Position numbers and translations under genes: made by a program. A stretch of 64,000 nt of DNA from Strongylocentrotus droebachiensis (lineage: Eukaryota; Echinodermata; Echinoidea; Camarodonta; Strongylocentrotidae), in NCBI GenBank assembly GCA_035222895.1, contig JAVYIG010001833.1, positions 230,532 through 294,531 on the forward strand, given 5' to 3'. Shown here one piece after another: positions 61,561 through 64,000 of the stretch. The notes under the pieces were generated by a model. It was not told the DNA's origin and did no database searches. It saw nothing but the letters and a program-made list of their open reading frames with translations. Numbering within the stretch: the first letter of the stretch is position 1; each line of letters opens with the position of its first letter.

Positions 61561-61629
61561 CCACTGGACGAAATATCTGACGACGTAATTTACAAATTTC
61601 AGGGGCCAAAAAAAACACACACAAACATT

Positions 61630-62815
61630 TTTTTTGATCATCTGACCGTGATTAAATGCCTTAAAAACCCCTGAGCTTCCTGGGGCTCTGCCCCTGGATT
61701 TCACCTAGGGCCAAAAGTCAGGCACCTGGATGCTCATCTGACGGTTATTTAATGTCTAAAACCCCGGAGCGCCTCGGGGCTCCGCCCCCTTGACCCCAAA
61801 CCAATTTATAGTGACCTACCAGTGCCTTAAATAAGGTATAAAAATATGCTCATCTGACCGTAATTAAATGCCTAAAACCCCTTGAATTCCGGTGGGTCTG
61901 CCCCCTGGACCCCACCAGGGGCCCTAAGGCGGGCACTGCATGCTTGTCTGACCGTTATAAAATGCCTAAAACCCATGAGCTTCCGGGGGCTCCGCCCCCG
62001 GGACCCCACGCCAATTAGTGACCTGCCAGTGTCACAAATAAGGTATCAAAATATGTCATCTGACCATAATTTATTGCCCAAACCCCCTGATCTTTTTTTG
62101 TGACCGGCCAGTGTCACAATTAAAGGTATAAAAATATGCTCATCTGACCGTAATTTAATGTATAAACCCCTGAGCTTCTGTGGGCTCCGCCCCGTGGACC
62201 CCACATCCATTTTTGTCCTGCCAGTGTCATAAATAAGGTATCAAAATATGCTCATCTGACCATAATTTATTGCCCAAAACCCCTAAGCTTCCGGGGGCTC
62301 CGCCTCCTGGAACCCCACGCCAATTCGTGACCTGCCAGTGTCACAAATGTTCATCTGACGGTAATTTAATGTATAAAACCCCTGAGCTTCTGTGGGCTCC
62401 GCCCACCGGACCCCACACCATTTTGTGTCATACCAGTGTCACAAATAAGGTATAAAAATATGCTCATCTGACTGTAATTTATTTCCCAAAACCCCTGAGC
62501 TTCAAGGGGCTCCGCCCCCTGGACCCCATGTCAATTCGTGACCTGTCAGTGTCACAAATAAGGTATCAACATGCTCACCTGACCGTTAGTAAATGCCTAT
62601 ACCCTTAAACTTCTGGGGCCTCCATCCCTTGATCCCCGGCGGGGTTTCGCCCCTAGACCCAACGCCAATTTACGCTACGTTCTACCTGATCGTAAATACC
62701 ACCCCCCACCCCCACCTACTTAGAGAAACGTTTATCGTGGCCTGCATGTAGGAATGGGGTGATGCGGATTTTTGTTTGTTTACCCCCCCCCCCCCCCCCC
62801 CGTGCCGGTGTCACC
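61630..62815. mobile_element. Element with about ten inverted minisatellite units
   Basis: CATCTGACC..TAATTTAATG..AAAACCCCTGAGCTTC units occur about ten times between 61637 and 62600, the reverse of the array at 5940-6395. The segment after the array (CTACCTGATCGTAAATACC, GAGAAACGTTTATCG, GTGATGCGGATTTTT, then a C-run) corresponds inverted to the left end of the 5729-7063 element. No clear duplication was found. Confidence 0.7.
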
Positions 62816-62820
62816 ATTAC

Positions 62821-63261
62821 CAGGGGCGGATCTAGCTTTTTGCTAAGGGGGGGGGGGGGTTTGACCAAAATAATGACGATTGCGGAGCATCGTCCACGAG
62901 CCGCGAAGCGGCTAGCCAATTTTTTTGGGGGTGTTTTATTTGAACCCCGTAAGTGATGTTTTCCTGGCATCTATTAACACAATGGAGACCATAAAAAGCA
63001 GTGCATGATAACGTCTTTTAAATCAAGTAACAGTTTAATACACAGTTATATCCAGAGTTATCATGTGTTTGGTTAAGTTACCAGATGAGTTAAATATCTT
63101 CTCACAATATTTGCACTTGAAAGGGTTTCTCTCCAGCGTGCGTTCTTTTTTCTTTCTTTTTTTTTTTTTTTTTTTTTCCTTTTTTTTTTTTTTTTTTTGT
63201 GGGGCCGCCCAAGGGGGGGGGTTTAAACCCCCTAAACCCCCCCCCGTAGATCCGCGCCCTG
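62821..63261. mobile_element. hAT-type MITE with 5-bp duplication and captured zinc-finger fragment, copy 2
   Basis: Same ends and interior as copy 1, but with one unit of the 173-bp segment. The flanking duplication is ATTAC (62816-62820 and 63262-63266). The minus strand again shows THAGEKPF, the linker between C2H2 fingers, followed in a shifted frame by KCKYCEKIF. Confidence 0.85.
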
Positions 63262-63379
63262 ATTACGTACCAATATTTTGCTCGCATAATTTCAAATTTG
63301 CCCCCCCCCCCCCCCCACCCCCCCTAAGAAATCCTGGACCTATAGGTGATGTACTCCTTGCGCACACATCCATGTACAA

Positions 63380-63690
63380 TACACGATCAGCCAGTAGTAA
63401 AACACTAACCGTCCCTCGAACCAGTGAACAGATAGGCGATAGGGATTTGACAGCGTTTGCCCCCAAACCTGGAACTCCTAACCTCCTGTACTAAAGAATT
63501 GCCACACTCTCACAGCTTTCAAGAAGTGTCTGAAAACACATATTTTGTAATTGGTTTTAATATTCCTCTTTGTTTGTAATTAATGTAAGGTGCGTATGAT
63601 AATGTTCTCTTTCTGTATATATTTGTGAGTATTTCCTGTTCATGGCGTTTATATCTTATGACAAGGCGCTCTGTAAATGTAATAATAAAA
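63380..63690 (+). pseudogene. LINE RT C-terminal fragment with 3' tail
   Basis: The frame TLTVPRTSEQIGDRDLTAFA then PKP is the R-x-F-x-x-x-A-P-x-x-W-N ending of CR1-like RTs, broken by a frame change before LPHSHSFQEV. The 3' part ends in AAGGCGCTCTGTAAATGTAA and (ATT)n, a usual tail for this group. Confidence 0.6.
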
Positions 63691-64000
63691 TTATATTATC
63701 ATTATTATTATAATTATTATATTTGTTATTATTATTATTTTGATCATTATTATTATTAATAATAATAATAAATGTAACTTATGTAGCGCCTAATCCACTC
63801 TGTGGAGTGCTCAAAGCGCATGTTCAAATAATTAAGAATTAAACAGAAGCGTTTTTACATGATTTTTAAAAGAATCAGAGGTACACATGTAATACACTTC
63901 TTCAGGAGACTATTCCACGCGTGAGAAAATCATTATCATTATTTTATCATCATCATTATTATTATAATTATTATTATATTCATTATTATCATTATTATGA
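63675..64000. repeat. (ATT)n microsatellites with tail-to-tail retroelement ends
   Basis: ATT/TTA repeats at 63675-63775 and 63925-64000. Between them, on the minus strand, GCACTCCACAGAGTGGATTA then GGCGCTACATAAGTTACATT is another retroelement 3' tail, facing the one that ends at 63690. Confidence 0.6.

Overview
The window is eukaryotic. It has spliced genes with GT-AG introns, animal-type extracellular domains (immunoglobulin, EGF, NXPE) and many interspersed transposons. The mix suggests a marine invertebrate deuterostome, perhaps an echinoderm or hemichordate. That is an inference from gene content, not a proof. All gene models below were assembled by hand from reading frames and splice sites, with no transcript evidence.

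Layout. 1-9.5 kb is transposon country: a hAT-type terminus, a CR1/L2-like LINE with a damaged RT active site, a hAT-type element nested in that LINE with an 8-bp target duplication, and a mariner-like half-copy that itself carries a TTAA-type insertion. 9.64-14.44 kb holds a five-exon NXPE-family gene (plus strand, 573 aa), with a probable 3' UTR to about 15.87 kb. 16-26.5 kb is repeats, including a TTAA element with two further elements nested inside it and a decayed EnSpm/CACTA (tnp2-like) transposase.

26.76-54.26 kb is one minus-strand gene whose nine coding exons join in phase 1 at every junction. It would encode a secreted 467-aa protein: signal peptide, three Ig domains very like those of LAR-type receptor tyrosine phosphatases, one EGF domain and a C-terminal NTR-like module. 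No fibronectin, transmembrane or phosphatase part is present. Its third coding exon (Ig2) is broken by a 6.5-kb element at 39117-45635, flanked by a perfect 9-bp duplication (GGTTGCCGG) and bearing inverted ends TAGCCTTT.ACAAGGCC. The element carries one intact six-exon plus-strand gene (759 aa): a ZAD-like zinc finger, a DUF6589-type core and a C-terminal C2H2 finger. Taking out the element and one duplication copy restores the exon frame exactly. This links a DUF6589 gene directly to a cut-and-paste-like mobile element and is the main discovery candidate.

The introns of that gene hold a decayed Ty3/gypsy retrotransposon (gag-protease-RT-RNase H, with a TGGTATCAGAG primer-binding site), itself split by a 616-bp hAT-type element with a 5-bp duplication that carries a zinc-finger fragment. 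They also hold several TTAA and palindromic MITEs. 54.6-64 kb is mostly non-autonomous DNA elements (mariner-like, piggyBac-like, hAT-like with G/C homopolymers and minisatellites), LINE fragments including one with a C-terminal nuclease-like motif, and (ATT)n arrays.
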